Shown one piece after another: positions 8,528 to 17,381 of a stretch of 40,826 bases of DNA; position 1 is the stretch's first letter, and each line of letters begins with the position of its first letter. A program made the translations under genes and the position numbers. The DNA lies in NCBI GenBank assembly GCA_020849495.1, contig JADLGD010000023.1:1-40826 (forward strand). Direction: 5' to 3'. A model generated the notes under the pieces. The model was given only the letters and a program-made list of their open reading frames with translations. It was not told the DNA's origin and did not search any database. The DNA is from Fluviicola sp. (lineage in GTDB: Bacteria > Bacteroidota > Bacteroidia > Flavobacteriales_D > Crocinitomicaceae).

Positions 8528-10660
8528 ATGAAAAGTTGGTTACTGCTCTTTTTTACTGGTATTGTAGGTTTAATTCAAGCACAACAAGCTGAATTAAACA
8601 CCTATTTGAATTGGTTCAATCGTAGTTCCGCTCAGGAAATTGAACAAACCCTTTCAGCTTCCGATTATCGTGAAAATACAACGCCTGAAGATTTCAAAAA
8701 CAACGTTAAACGCTTTTCAATTCCAAAATCTTCAAGCGGTACAGAATACGAATGTGCGTATGTGTTTGCTGATACAGCTGTAGAATGGTTGCATTTTGAT
8801 GTTTACACGCATACCGAACAAAAAAACATCGTTGCCACTTTGCGATCTAAAGGATTTAAAGCAAGTGATGTGGTTGTGAAAGGCAGTTTTATTACCACTT
8901 ATTTTTCAAACGCTGAATTCATTGTAGAACAAGGATACCAAGCCATTAGTAATCCTTTAGGAAAAGGAGATATCCCCTATTACAATTATATCATCTACAG
9001 AAAACGAGGCAAGTACGATGAATTAAATGGAGAAAAAACTACGACTTCCTTTTATAATGGGAAACAATACATTGCCAGCAGAGAACAACGAGTGGATGGC
9101 TTGCGTGAAGGCGAACGTTTGACTTACTATCCTAACGGTGGCATTCAATCAAAAGAGCAGTATAAATCAGGTAGATTGAGTGGTTTAGCCAGTTATTTTG
9201 ATGAAGCTGGGTATTTGAGAAGAACGCAAACCTTCAGTTACAATTGGCGATATGGTCAAGAAAAATTTTACGACACATTAGGAAAAGTGATTCGCACAAC
9301 CAATTGGCGAAAAGATTTACGTGAAGGATCAGATAAAATGACGTTGGGTACTAAAACCGTATTACTAACAAATTATATCGCCGACAAAAAACAAGGAAAA
9401 GGACTTGTACCAGTTTATGATTATCGTTTGAATAAAAATGAAATCATTGGAATTGAGCAGGTACAATTTAAAGATGATTTGAAAGAAGGCCTTGCTATTG
9501 GATTGAGTTTAGATGAAAAAGACACCCTTTACCGCCATTATTACAAAGCGGGAAAACTGGATAGTATTGCCAACTTTTATGAAAACGGTTTTCTTGCAGA
9601 AAGCATTGTTTACCAAAATGGACTCAAAAACGGAAAAGCAATCAAATACGTTAGAAGTGGTCCGAATCAAGGCGACATCGCAGAAGAATTGTTTTATAAA
9701 AACGATGCACTCGACAGTGTGCAGCACCAATATTATGCTTGTCAAAATTGCTACACGGCTCAAGAGACTTGGCACAAAGAAGAACGGTTAACTACTTATT
9801 CCAATCGATTATTACAAGGAAAGTATTTCTTGGTAAGTGAAACCAAAGAAGAACGCGGATTTTATTACAACAATCAAAAAACAGGTCAATGGGTTGAACG
9901 CACATTTGTCAATGGTCATTGGAACACTGCTTCTGGAACCTATTTGAACGACAGAAAAACATTGGTTTGGATAGAAACAATTGGTGACAGTTTACGCATA
10001 GAATCGTTTTATGAAGATGGAATGCTTTCAGGTAAAAGAAAAACACTTTTAAATAATCGTTTGATTTTAGAAGAAGAATTTGCTTCAAAAGAAATTACAG
10101 AAGTAATAGAATACGCTGGTGACAATTCTGAACGAAAGTTTATACTAGAAGGCATCGAAGAAGACTTTGTTTATTTGAGGTATCATTCAAAAAAAGACAG
10201 TGTTATTTCATGGTACAATTGTGCGATTCCTTTAAAAGACACTCTTTTATCGGGTAAGCCATCTGAACCACTTTTAACGAAGTTTCGAAAAAACCTCACA
10301 AATGAAACAATTCTCACACCTTATTTTGTAAATGGCTTCTCGATTGAAACACCAGATTATGTCATGGGGGGAGAATGTCAAAATGGGAATAAAGACATCC
10401 ATCAGATTTACTACAAACAAGCGGACCTTTTTGAAAAAAACAATCCCGAAAATGGTTTTTGGGATCAAACTTATTTTCATCAAAACCAACAAGGACCTTT
10501 TACAGGACAATTCTATTCTGCTTATTACAACGAATTAATAAACATCAAAGAAGGTTACCGTCATGGTTGGACGATCATTTACAATGCTGAGGGGAAACAA
10601 ATTGCCAAAGCAAAATACGTGAAGGGTGAATTAAAAAAACGGGTGGAGATCGTGGATTAA
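8528..10660 (+). CDS. Secreted YwqK/MORN-like repeat protein
   Basis: A 710-aa protein with a signal peptide (about residues 1-18, ending GLIQAQ). Residues about 20-170 form an unrecognised N-terminal region. From about residue 180 there are many degenerate repeats of the kind YYPNGGIQSKEQYKSGRLSG, YFDEAGYL and FYENGFLAESIVYQNGLKNG, with the G-x-x-x-Y-x-x-G rhythm of YwqK/MORN-like beta-hairpin repeats, and a last repeat near the C-terminus (EGYRHGWTIIYNAEGKQIAKAKY). Such proteins are common in Bacteroidota and have no established function; the label antitoxin often attached to the repeat rests on weak ground. No C-terminal T9SS domain is obvious. It begins 37 bp after the desaturase gene, so cotranscription is possible but no functional link is evident. 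Confidence 0.75.
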   Translation: MKSWLLLFFTGIVGLIQAQQAELNTYLNWFNRSSAQEIEQTLSASDYRENTTPEDFKNNVKRFSIPKSSSGTEYECAYVFADTAVEWLHFDVYTHTEQKNIVATLRSKGFKASDVVVKGSFITTYFSNAEFIVEQGYQAISNPLGKGDIPYYNYIIYRKRGKYDELNGEKTTTSFYNGKQYIASREQRVDGLREGERLTYYPNGGIQSKEQYKSGRLSGLASYFDEAGYLRRTQTFSYNWRYGQEKFYDTLGKVIRTTNWRKDLREGSDKMTLGTKTVLLTNYIADKKQGKGLVPVYDYRLNKNEIIGIEQVQFKDDLKEGLAIGLSLDEKDTLYRHYYKAGKLDSIANFYENGFLAESIVYQNGLKNGKAIKYVRSGPNQGDIAEELFYKNDALDSVQHQYYACQNCYTAQETWHKEERLTTYSNRLLQGKYFLVSETKEERGFYYNNQKTGQWVERTFVNGHWNTASGTYLNDRKTLVWIETIGDSLRIESFYEDGMLSGKRKTLLNNRLILEEEFASKEITEVIEYAGDNSERKFILEGIEEDFVYLRYHSKKDSVISWYNCAIPLKDTLLSGKPSEPLLTKFRKNLTNETILTPYFVNGFSIETPDYVMGGECQNGNKDIHQIYYKQADLFEKNNPENGFWDQTYFHQNQQGPFTGQFYSAYYNELINIKEGYRHGWTIIYNAEGKQIAKAKYVKGELKKRVEIVD

Positions 10661-10670
10661 ATCCGAATCA

Positions 10671-10823
10671 TTAACGCTTTTTACGTTTATTCCACCAAAC
10701 AAACAGCAGCATCAAACCAATTCCAAGACCTAGAAGCAAAGCAACGAAAGACCAAGAAGGGAAAATCGTAACCGAAAGGGTTTCTTCGCCTATGGGCCAG
10801 TTGTTATCAGAAAATAAAATCAT
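10671..10823 (-). CDS. Small single-pass membrane protein (50 aa)
   Basis: An ATG-started 50-codon ORF beginning MILFSDNNWPIGEE. It has one strongly hydrophobic helix at about residues 18-44 (FPSWSFVALLLGLGIGLMLL) and a basic C-terminal tail (NKRKKR), so the tail should be cytoplasmic by the positive-inside rule. It starts 10 nt after the stop codon of the M1-like peptidase gene, same strand, and looks like the last gene of that operon. No family is recognised. The topology and tight spacing make it more likely real than chance. Confidence 0.55.
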   Translation of the reverse strand: MILFSDNNWPIGEETLSVTIFPSWSFVALLLGLGIGLMLLFVWWNKRKKR

Positions 10824-10833
10824 TTAAATACAC

Positions 10834-12228
10834 CTATTTTTCTAAAACCTTCTTCTTTGCATTCTCCAAAGCATTTTCTGAAACAAAGTAAGTGGCTTCG
10901 ATGTGTTGAAATAATTGTTCGTCATTGATCGTTTGTTTCAAGGTTGAACAAACAAACGCATAATTGGTAAAATCTACTTTAGTTGAAAGAATCGTTGAAA
11001 TCCACTTCCACATTTTTTCAGTTCCAATTTCTTTTTCAATGGCACTAAAAATAACGGGACCATAGCAATAGACAAATAAATCTCGTTCTTGAATATCGTT
11101 CACTGACTTGATTTTAGAGATCGAGGGGAATTTTGCATCTTTCAGTTGTTCGAACTTGTTATCCATTATTTTATCCAACATTTTCTTGCTTTGTATTTCC
11201 TCAACCAATTTTAAGGAAAGAAATTCAGCAAAACCTTCTGAAAGCATATCTCCCAATTCGGAATTAAAGACTTTTACAGTTCCAAAATAGTAATGTCCCA
11301 ATTCATGAGCGATAAATTGTTCAAACCATTTTTTAGAATCCTTTTCAAACAAGGCACCTAAGCCATTGTTCCCCCATCCAATCCCCATGATGGTAGGATA
11401 AGTCACAAATAACCAACCGTTATATATAGATGTCGGAGTTGTATTTACAAAAACTGGCGGTTCTGAAAATGGAATGGCCAATTTCTGTTCATAATAAGTC
11501 TTGTATGTGGCAATGAGTTCTGAAAAATCGGCTAAATCTTTTTTGCTAAATGTGGGATTGAGCATCACTAATTTCCCATCATCAACAAAATCATATTTCC
11601 CACAAAACAACGCTAATTCATAAGGTACATCACTTTTCAATTGAGCTTTTGATGATCGAACGGGTTTGTTCCCATTCACATAAATCGTCGAACAATCAAG
11701 GCATTCAAAATCGATGTCATAAATCATTTCTTCATACGAAACGTCTTTCTCAGCATCGTATAGATATGGATACCAAGCTGTTTGAAATCCATCTGCACGA
11801 ACCGAAAATCCATTGAATGCAATGTTCCCTTTCCAATCTTCCCTCGTGTAATTTGTAAGTGTATCGGTAGCCACAGGAAATTTTCCGACATATCTAAATT
11901 GAATGCTCTCTGGTAAAAACTTCCCTGTTTTATTTGGTAAATAATAAGCAAATGATTCTCCAGTTGACATTGAATCATCTTTCGACTTATCAAAAAAGAC
12001 GACAAAATCTTTGGGAACTTTACTTCTAATTTGCAACAAATTCATTCCCGAATTTAACCGAATCAAATAATCATTGATTGCCGGAATATTACTGATTGTT
12101 AAATCACAATCAAAGGTACCTTCGAGAATAGATAGCTTAACTTTACCAGTTATCGTTGGCTGCTTTTCTTGTGCAAAAAATGATAGATGAACTATCGTAA
12201 ACAGTAAACTGAATAGAATGTGTTTCAT
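10834..12228 (-). CDS. Secreted M1-like (gluzincin) metallopeptidase
   Basis: A 464-aa protein with a signal peptide (MKHILFSLLFTIVHLSFFAQ). Its C-terminal half carries the zinc site HELGH (His308, Glu309, His312) followed after 18 residues by a glutamate (Glu331, in MLSEGFAEF), the HExxH-x18-E pattern of M1 family gluzincins. The N-terminal half is a beta-rich domain, as in aminopeptidase N relatives, but no classical GAMEN motif is seen; GWLFVTYPTIMGIGWG may occupy that place. It may therefore be an endopeptidase-like or atypical member, probably acting in the periplasm or on the surface. The ATG at 12228 is preferred to a TTG at 12294 because it starts with the signal peptide. It lies 72 bp downstream of the PepSY-type gene. 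Confidence 0.8.
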   Translation of the reverse strand: MKHILFSLLFTIVHLSFFAQEKQPTITGKVKLSILEGTFDCDLTISNIPAINDYLIRLNSGMNLLQIRSKVPKDFVVFFDKSKDDSMSTGESFAYYLPNKTGKFLPESIQFRYVGKFPVATDTLTNYTREDWKGNIAFNGFSVRADGFQTAWYPYLYDAEKDVSYEEMIYDIDFECLDCSTIYVNGNKPVRSSKAQLKSDVPYELALFCGKYDFVDDGKLVMLNPTFSKKDLADFSELIATYKTYYEQKLAIPFSEPPVFVNTTPTSIYNGWLFVTYPTIMGIGWGNNGLGALFEKDSKKWFEQFIAHELGHYYFGTVKVFNSELGDMLSEGFAEFLSLKLVEEIQSKKMLDKIMDNKFEQLKDAKFPSISKIKSVNDIQERDLFVYCYGPVIFSAIEKEIGTEKMWKWISTILSTKVDFTNYAFVCSTLKQTINDEQLFQHIEATYFVSENALENAKKKVLEK

Positions 12229-12300
12229 ATAGGTGAATAAAGTTGTTTTAAAATGAACTTTCCTTTTTAGGTGATTTATAAATGAAAAGTACAAATCTTG

Positions 12301-12810
12301 TTACACAAACAAAAGCACCAAGGTCAAAACAATACCTGCAAGTGTAAACAAGATTCCTCTTTTGAACACATCAGTTTTCGGTAAATACATCCAAAATGCG
12401 GAGATCACAAAAAACAAAAGTGCTACTCCAAAGAAAATGTTCAAATAATACAATGGATCTTCGGTACTAGCCTTGTGTAAATGCGTCATTTTATCCAAGA
12501 CGTATGGCAATTCCTTCGAAGTAATGTGTGCAACACCAGTTTCTTTGTTGTAATCACCATTCTTGAAATAAATCATTTTAGGATCTTCCTTTTCAACTTG
12601 TAACCTACGCATATCAAGCGCTTTTCCTAGTTCCTCCGCTTTTACATTGGGTTTGATTTTGACTTCTTCCGTTTTATCAGATTTCAAAAAATCGGTGTCG
12701 CGAAAAATCAGAACAATTCCACTGATTGCATAAACAGCCATAATCCCTGCGAGGAAAAAGCCTAAGTAACGGTGTAAAACCCGCATTTTTGATGATGTTG
12801 TTGAACTCAT
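12301..12810 (-). CDS. PepSY-associated membrane protein
   Basis: A 169-aa protein with one N-terminal helix (about residues 17-36, in HRYLGFFLAGIMAVYAISG), a periplasmic region of about 80 residues and two C-terminal helices (about 120-142 and 148-168). The opening MRVLHRYLGFFLAGIMAVYAISGI is typical of the PepSY_TM family, which includes putative iron-uptake-linked membrane reductases. It is much shorter than the usual 350-500 aa members, representing about the size of the small Bacteroidota subgroup. Role is unproven. It heads a minus-strand group with the M1-like peptidase and a 50-aa membrane protein. Confidence 0.7.
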   Translation of the reverse strand: MSSTTSSKMRVLHRYLGFFLAGIMAVYAISGIVLIFRDTDFLKSDKTEEVKIKPNVKAEELGKALDMRRLQVEKEDPKMIYFKNGDYNKETGVAHITSKELPYVLDKMTHLHKASTEDPLYYLNIFFGVALLFFVISAFWMYLPKTDVFKRGILFTLAGIVLTLVLLFV

Positions 12811-12814
12811 TACT

Positions 12815-12822
12815 TAAAGGTA
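12815..12822 (-). promoter_or_regulatory. Possible -7 promoter box of the PepSY gene
   Basis: The minus strand reads TACCTTTA, one mismatch from TAnnTTTG, only 4 nt before the ATG; it would give a nearly leaderless message. Confidence 0.25.
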
Positions 12823-12920
12823 TTACATTTTATGAATGAAGGGAATCGAAACTAAAAATAGTTGAAGTTAGAACATAAGAGTTAAAGGGATTAAACAATA
12901 CCTAGTATATCAGTCATGCT

Positions 12921-13559
12921 TCATTTGATTTGCTCCAATTGTAATTGAAATGCTCGTTTCAAATTGGTATCACAAGGTGCTTTCATGAATTCCTGCACCC
13001 TGCTTTTATAAATGGATTTATTTTTAGCGTTCGTTTTATCAAGTTGAAAAGCAGCTTGTGCTTCACTTATTTTTTGCATTAATTCTAGACAATTGTATTC
13101 AGGATTGGTAACATCTGTCGGTATGATAAAATTGGTTTCATCCCCTTCCATGTATTTTACAGTGAACACTTTTCCAACAACCGGAACTAGAAAGGAACTA
13201 CTCTGGGGATAAAACACGGATCCATTGTTCTCAAACATCGCTTTTACTTGCTTTCCATTTGACAGTTTGATCAAACAATTGTACTCAACAACTTGAACAT
13301 GATTGATGTAATTATTGGTAGGAACAATTGATACAATTACTGCTTCCCCCTTTACTCCATTTTTATACACATACGATGCATTCCATTCTCCTCCATTGAT
13401 CAAATTAACGATACCGAAAACGGGAAAAAGAAAAACCACAAAAATTCCTTTTGGAAACTTTTTTCTTAGCAATAAAAAACTAAAAATAGTCAGTAAAATA
13501 GTCAATGGCAAAACCATAAAACCATGATTGGATAAAAAATGTAGAATGGATGAAGTCAT
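12921..13559 (-). CDS. Membrane protein of unknown function
   Basis: A 212-aa protein with two N-terminal hydrophobic helices (about residues 10-30 and 38-56) and a soluble remainder containing GVKGEAVIVSIVPTNNYINH and CLIKLSNGKQVKAMFENNG. That pattern resembles the beta-rich, DUF3592-like domain placed after a membrane anchor. Residues 160-212 are helical and charged. I do not recognise a specific family. It lies alone between the parC terminator region and the PepSY gene, and no promoter box was found in the short upstream gap. Confidence 0.6.
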   Translation of the reverse strand: MTSSILHFLSNHGFMVLPLTILLTIFSFLLLRKKFPKGIFVVFLFPVFGIVNLINGGEWNASYVYKNGVKGEAVIVSIVPTNNYINHVQVVEYNCLIKLSNGKQVKAMFENNGSVFYPQSSSFLVPVVGKVFTVKYMEGDETNFIIPTDVTNPEYNCLELMQKISEAQAAFQLDKTNAKNKSIYKSRVQEFMKAPCDTNLKRAFQLQLEQIK

Positions 13560-13613
13560 GCAGTATTTTTTTTAAATATAAGCTTTTCTGCTTTTCCTCT
13601 TTTGAAATAATTC

Positions 13614-13639
13614 ACTAAAAAAGGCGCTTAAAGCGCCTT
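13614..13639 (-). terminator. Intrinsic terminator of the topoisomerase IV operon
   Basis: On the minus strand AAGGCGC and GCGCCTT (outer part of a near-perfect palindrome, 13621-13639) form a GC-rich stem followed by TTTTTAG, about 10 nt past the parC stop. Confidence 0.85.
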
Positions 13640-13648
13640 CTAAAATCA

Positions 13649-16360
13649 TTAAAACAAAGTTGGTTGTTCAGGATCATCATCACTCGGTTTTGTTAAATCC
13701 CATTCGATGGTTGTATTTCCATCACCTCCTTCATCATCCGAATCTGTAACATCTACTTCTCCTGATAAATCCAAGGCCACATCTTCTGGCCAAGGCTCAT
13801 CACCTTCAGGATTTTCAACCAAGACAATTTCTTTGACTTTCAATTTTGTCAATTGATTTCCTTGCGCTTTCATTCCTTTTACATCAATGAAATCAGCCAA
13901 GGAAACTTCATTATCCGGTAAGTTTTTCGTTTCCTTCAATAACTTGTTGTAAACGATTTTCACTATTGGTCGATAACCTGTTGAAGCACAATCCAAATAA
14001 GAACCTTCTGCTTCAGAAATGAATGAAACGCGTTTATCACTGGTTACTTCACAACAGAAACGTTTCACATAATGCATTTCTTTTTCACCGTCGTAGTACA
14101 CACAAGAAATCGGTCTGTCTGCAACCCATTTCTCAATGTGGGTCATGTCTTCATCGAAATGCGAAGCCAAATCAAACGTCGATAAACGGTATTCTCCATT
14201 TTTATAGATCGTCAAGATTTTATCTTCTCCTTTGAACGAGCCTAAGAATTTACCTCTTCCTTCATCGTTCAAACGACCAACAACGGTATCGTACCAAATC
14301 TTACGAGCTGCTAAAGTGGAACCGCCTACTTCTTTTTGCGTAATTTTTTGTACAATTTCTTTCGTTACACGATTACCCGCACTTTGTCTTCCTTTGATCA
14401 ATAAATCACCCAAATCAATGTCAAAACGCAAGCGCTTCAAGTGTGGACGAGGTCGTAACATCACTGATACCACTTCGCGTTCTCCATTTGGATGCACGGA
14501 GAAGTAAAGCAATTTCGAACCTTTGATGCCACGTGTTAAATCGTATTCGGTATCTCTTGTTACTGAATTCACATAAAAACGCTTCATCATGGTAGCGCCG
14601 CCAGCACCATCTTGGTACATGACATGGTAAATCGTGCGTTTATCGCCTTTTTTCCAAACATCGGCATGTACGATTCCTTTTCCAACAAATTTCTTTTCAG
14701 AAACCTTCGTCACTATGAACTTACCTGTATTGAAGAAAACGATGATATCGTCAATCTCCGAACAATCGTTCACCGCTTCGGTCTTTTTCAAGCCCCAACC
14801 AATGAATCCTTCTTCGATATCTACGTACAATTTGCGATTAGCAATAATTACTTTCGAAGCAGCGATGTTATCGAACACTTTCATTTCTGTTTTGCGTTCT
14901 TTTCCTGCTCCAAAGCGTTTTTTCAAGTCTTTGAAATACTCAATTGCATATTCAATCAGGTTTTCCAAATTCTTTTTCACTTCTTCCATTTCAGCTTCCA
15001 ACTTCGCCAATACCTCATCTGCTTTATCAGAGTCGAAGCGCGTAATACGAATCATTGGAATTTGTGTCAAACGTTGTAAATCTTCATCTACAATTTCACG
15101 CAACAATTGCTTTTTGAATGGCTCAAAGCGTTTGTACATGTAGCCAAACAAAGTTTCTTTATCCGAGTAATGTTTGAAATCGATGTACATTTCTTCACGG
15201 ATGAAGATTTTTTCTAAGGTTGAAAAATGCCATTGGTTTTGAAGCTCCTGTAAACGGATTTCCAATTCCATGCGCAATAAATCAACTGTATTATTGGTGT
15301 TTGTTTTTAAAATTTCGGTTACCCCCATGAAACGAGGCGTATCTCCATCAATCACCGAAGCATTTGGAGAAATCGAAATCTCACAATCGGTAAATGCATA
15401 CAATGCATCAATGGTTTTATCCGGTGAAACACCAGGAGCTAAATGAATGACAATCTCAGCTTCAGAAGAGGTATTGTCTTCAATTTTCTTTACCTTGATT
15501 TTTCCTTTTTCGTTGGCTTTGATGATGGATTCAATCAAAGATCCTGTATTGGCACCAAAAGGAATTTCAGTAATCATCAAGGTTTTATTGTCCACCTTTT
15601 TGATTTTAGCGCGAACACGCACCTTTCCTCCTCTTAAACCATCGTTGTAGTTTGAGAAATCTGCCATTCCACCATTCAAGAAATCAGGGAAAATTTCCAC
15701 TTTCTTTCCTCTTAAATGATTGATGGATTGATCAATGAGTTCAATGAAATTGTGAGGCAAGATTTTACAAGCCATACCAACAGCAATTCCTTCTGCACCT
15801 TGCGCTAAAAGAATCGGGAATTTTACTGGAAGATTATCTGGTTCTTTGTTTCGACCATCGTAACTCAACAACCATTTAGTTGTTTTTGGATTGAAGACAA
15901 CATGACTTGCAAATTTAGATAAACGTGCTTCGATGTAACGTGGCGCTGCAGCTCCATCTCCAGTCAGTGTATTCCCCCAGTTTCCTTGACAATCAATGAG
16001 TAAATCCTTTTGTCCCAATTGCACCAAAGCATCTCCAATAGAAGCATCACCGTGAGGATGGTACTTCATGGTGTTACCAATCACGTTAGCTACCTTATTG
16101 TAACGCCCGTCATCCAATTCTTTCATGGAATGAAGAATACGTCGTTGTACAGGTTTGAAACCATCGTACAAAGATGGTACAGCACGTTCAAGGATTACAT
16201 AAGATGCATAATCCAAAAACCAATTTTCATACAAGCCATTGAGTGGAATGATATTTTCATCAGCCGCTTTTTTCTCAAAAGGGCTCATATCATTTTGCTC
16301 ATCCCCTGATTGTTCGTTTTCGTTTTCAGGATCAATTGGTCCAATTTCGTCTTCACTCAT
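13649..16360 (-). CDS. parC: DNA topoisomerase IV subunit A
   Basis: The 903-aa DNA-cleaving subunit. After an acidic N-terminal tail of about 35 residues come the winged-helix region (FKPVQRRILHSM, residues 68-79), HPHGD (101-105) and the active-site tyrosine in AAPRYIEARL (Tyr142), which links to DNA during strand passage. A coiled-coil region lies around residues 440-480. A C-terminal domain of about 300 residues follows, ending in an Asp/Glu-rich tail (about 865-903). With ParE it decatenates daughter chromosomes and relaxes supercoils. Its start is 3 nt from the stop of the nuclease gene, and parE lies beyond that. No second gyrase-like copy is in the window, so assignment as topoisomerase IV rather than gyrase rests on Bacteroidota-type sequence and the pairing with this parE. 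Confidence 0.92.
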   Translation of the reverse strand: MSEDEIGPIDPENENEQSGDEQNDMSPFEKKAADENIIPLNGLYENWFLDYASYVILERAVPSLYDGFKPVQRRILHSMKELDDGRYNKVANVIGNTMKYHPHGDASIGDALVQLGQKDLLIDCQGNWGNTLTGDGAAAPRYIEARLSKFASHVVFNPKTTKWLLSYDGRNKEPDNLPVKFPILLAQGAEGIAVGMACKILPHNFIELIDQSINHLRGKKVEIFPDFLNGGMADFSNYNDGLRGGKVRVRAKIKKVDNKTLMITEIPFGANTGSLIESIIKANEKGKIKVKKIEDNTSSEAEIVIHLAPGVSPDKTIDALYAFTDCEISISPNASVIDGDTPRFMGVTEILKTNTNNTVDLLRMELEIRLQELQNQWHFSTLEKIFIREEMYIDFKHYSDKETLFGYMYKRFEPFKKQLLREIVDEDLQRLTQIPMIRITRFDSDKADEVLAKLEAEMEEVKKNLENLIEYAIEYFKDLKKRFGAGKERKTEMKVFDNIAASKVIIANRKLYVDIEEGFIGWGLKKTEAVNDCSEIDDIIVFFNTGKFIVTKVSEKKFVGKGIVHADVWKKGDKRTIYHVMYQDGAGGATMMKRFYVNSVTRDTEYDLTRGIKGSKLLYFSVHPNGEREVVSVMLRPRPHLKRLRFDIDLGDLLIKGRQSAGNRVTKEIVQKITQKEVGGSTLAARKIWYDTVVGRLNDEGRGKFLGSFKGEDKILTIYKNGEYRLSTFDLASHFDEDMTHIEKWVADRPISCVYYDGEKEMHYVKRFCCEVTSDKRVSFISEAEGSYLDCASTGYRPIVKIVYNKLLKETKNLPDNEVSLADFIDVKGMKAQGNQLTKLKVKEIVLVENPEGDEPWPEDVALDLSGEVDVTDSDDEGGDGNTTIEWDLTKPSDDDPEQPTLF

Positions 16361-16363
16361 TGT

Positions 16364-17368
16364 TTAGTTTTCATTAATCAATTTAAAACGCAATTTTTCT
16401 CTTTCAATTTCTTCAATCAATTCTTGTTCAGAAGGTAAATACGGTAAATATTTTGCCGCTATTAATTGCTCACTCCCATTTAAAACAGAATATTTAGCAA
16501 TTGTTCTATCCGTTTCTGTACATAACAAAATACCAACTGTTGGATTATCATCTAATCCTTTTTTCAAATCATCATACATTCGAACATACATATCTAATTG
16601 TCCAATATCTTGATGTGTCAGTTTATCCGTTTTTAATTCGATCAGTACAAAACACTTCATGATAAAATTGTAAAACACTAGATCGATATAAAAATCACCT
16701 GTATCGGTTTTTATATGTTGTTGACGTTCGACAAATGCAAAACCTTTTCCTAATTCGAGAATGAACTTTTGTAAATTTTCAATCAAAGCATTCTCTAATT
16801 CTTTTTCAGAATAACTCAATCCTGTAGGAAGACTTAGAAACTCTAAAACTGTTGGTGATTTGATAAAATCATCTGCTATAAAACTGTCCAGTTTTAAATT
16901 CGTTTCATTCTCCGTTTCTTTTTTCTGTGTCGCTATTAAGCGTTGGTAATAAAGAGTTGAAATATTCCGATCCAATGTTCTAACTGACCACATGTTTTCA
17001 CTTGCTTCTTTTAAGTAAAATAAGCGTGCTTTTTCGTCGGATAGCTTTAAAACCAATTGATAATGACTCCAACTCAATTTGGCAGACAGTGTCTTCCAAA
17101 TTCCATCTTCAGGAAAACAACTATAAAATTGTCTGAAATTTCTGGGATTTCTTTCAGAAAATCCTTTACCAAACTCTGAAGTTAATTCATTCGAAAGCGT
17201 CGATAATAAATGAGCTCCATATTCAGCTCTATTTTGACCTTTTTGTTCTTCTTCAACAATACGCTGTCCAATTTTCCAATAAACTTCAACCATTGCAGAG
17301 TTAATAGCCTGGTATGCTTGCTTTCTAGCAGCATTCAACATCAATTTTATGTCGGCTATCATCTGCAT
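16364..17368 (-). CDS. YhcG/DUF1016 family PD-(D/E)xK nuclease
   Basis: A 334-aa protein with two parts. Residues 1-150 form the DUF1016 N-terminal domain (VEVYWKIGQRIVEEEQKG, then HLLSTLSNELTSEFGKGFSERN). Residues about 175-320 form the YhcG C-terminal nuclease fold. Its likely catalytic residues are Glu197 (ENALIENLQ), Asp229 (FYIDLVFYN), Glu244 and Lys246 (VLIELK) and Gln257 (DIGQLDMYV), the PD-(D/E)xK arrangement. Members are common in accessory regions and are often suspected to act in restriction or phage defence; the substrate is not established. Here it sits between parE (13 bp upstream) and parC (3 bp downstream), so it should be cotranscribed with topoisomerase IV. It appears intact and full length. 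Function beyond nuclease fold is inference. Confidence 0.88.
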   Translation of the reverse strand: MQMIADIKLMLNAARKQAYQAINSAMVEVYWKIGQRIVEEEQKGQNRAEYGAHLLSTLSNELTSEFGKGFSERNPRNFRQFYSCFPEDGIWKTLSAKLSWSHYQLVLKLSDEKARLFYLKEASENMWSVRTLDRNISTLYYQRLIATQKKETENETNLKLDSFIADDFIKSPTVLEFLSLPTGLSYSEKELENALIENLQKFILELGKGFAFVERQQHIKTDTGDFYIDLVFYNFIMKCFVLIELKTDKLTHQDIGQLDMYVRMYDDLKKGLDDNPTVGILLCTETDRTIAKYSVLNGSEQLIAAKYLPYLPSEQELIEEIEREKLRFKLINEN

Positions 17369-17381
17369 CTAAAACTCTATA

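Noticed and set aside
14612..15143. Two long overlapping plus-strand ORFs opposite parC
   Set aside because: They lie fully antisense to a clear, conserved parC, show no domain or signal and have the composition of reverse-frame reading.
16364..17368. Nuclease as part of a restriction-modification system
   Set aside because: No methyltransferase or specificity gene is adjacent; only topoisomerase IV genes flank it.
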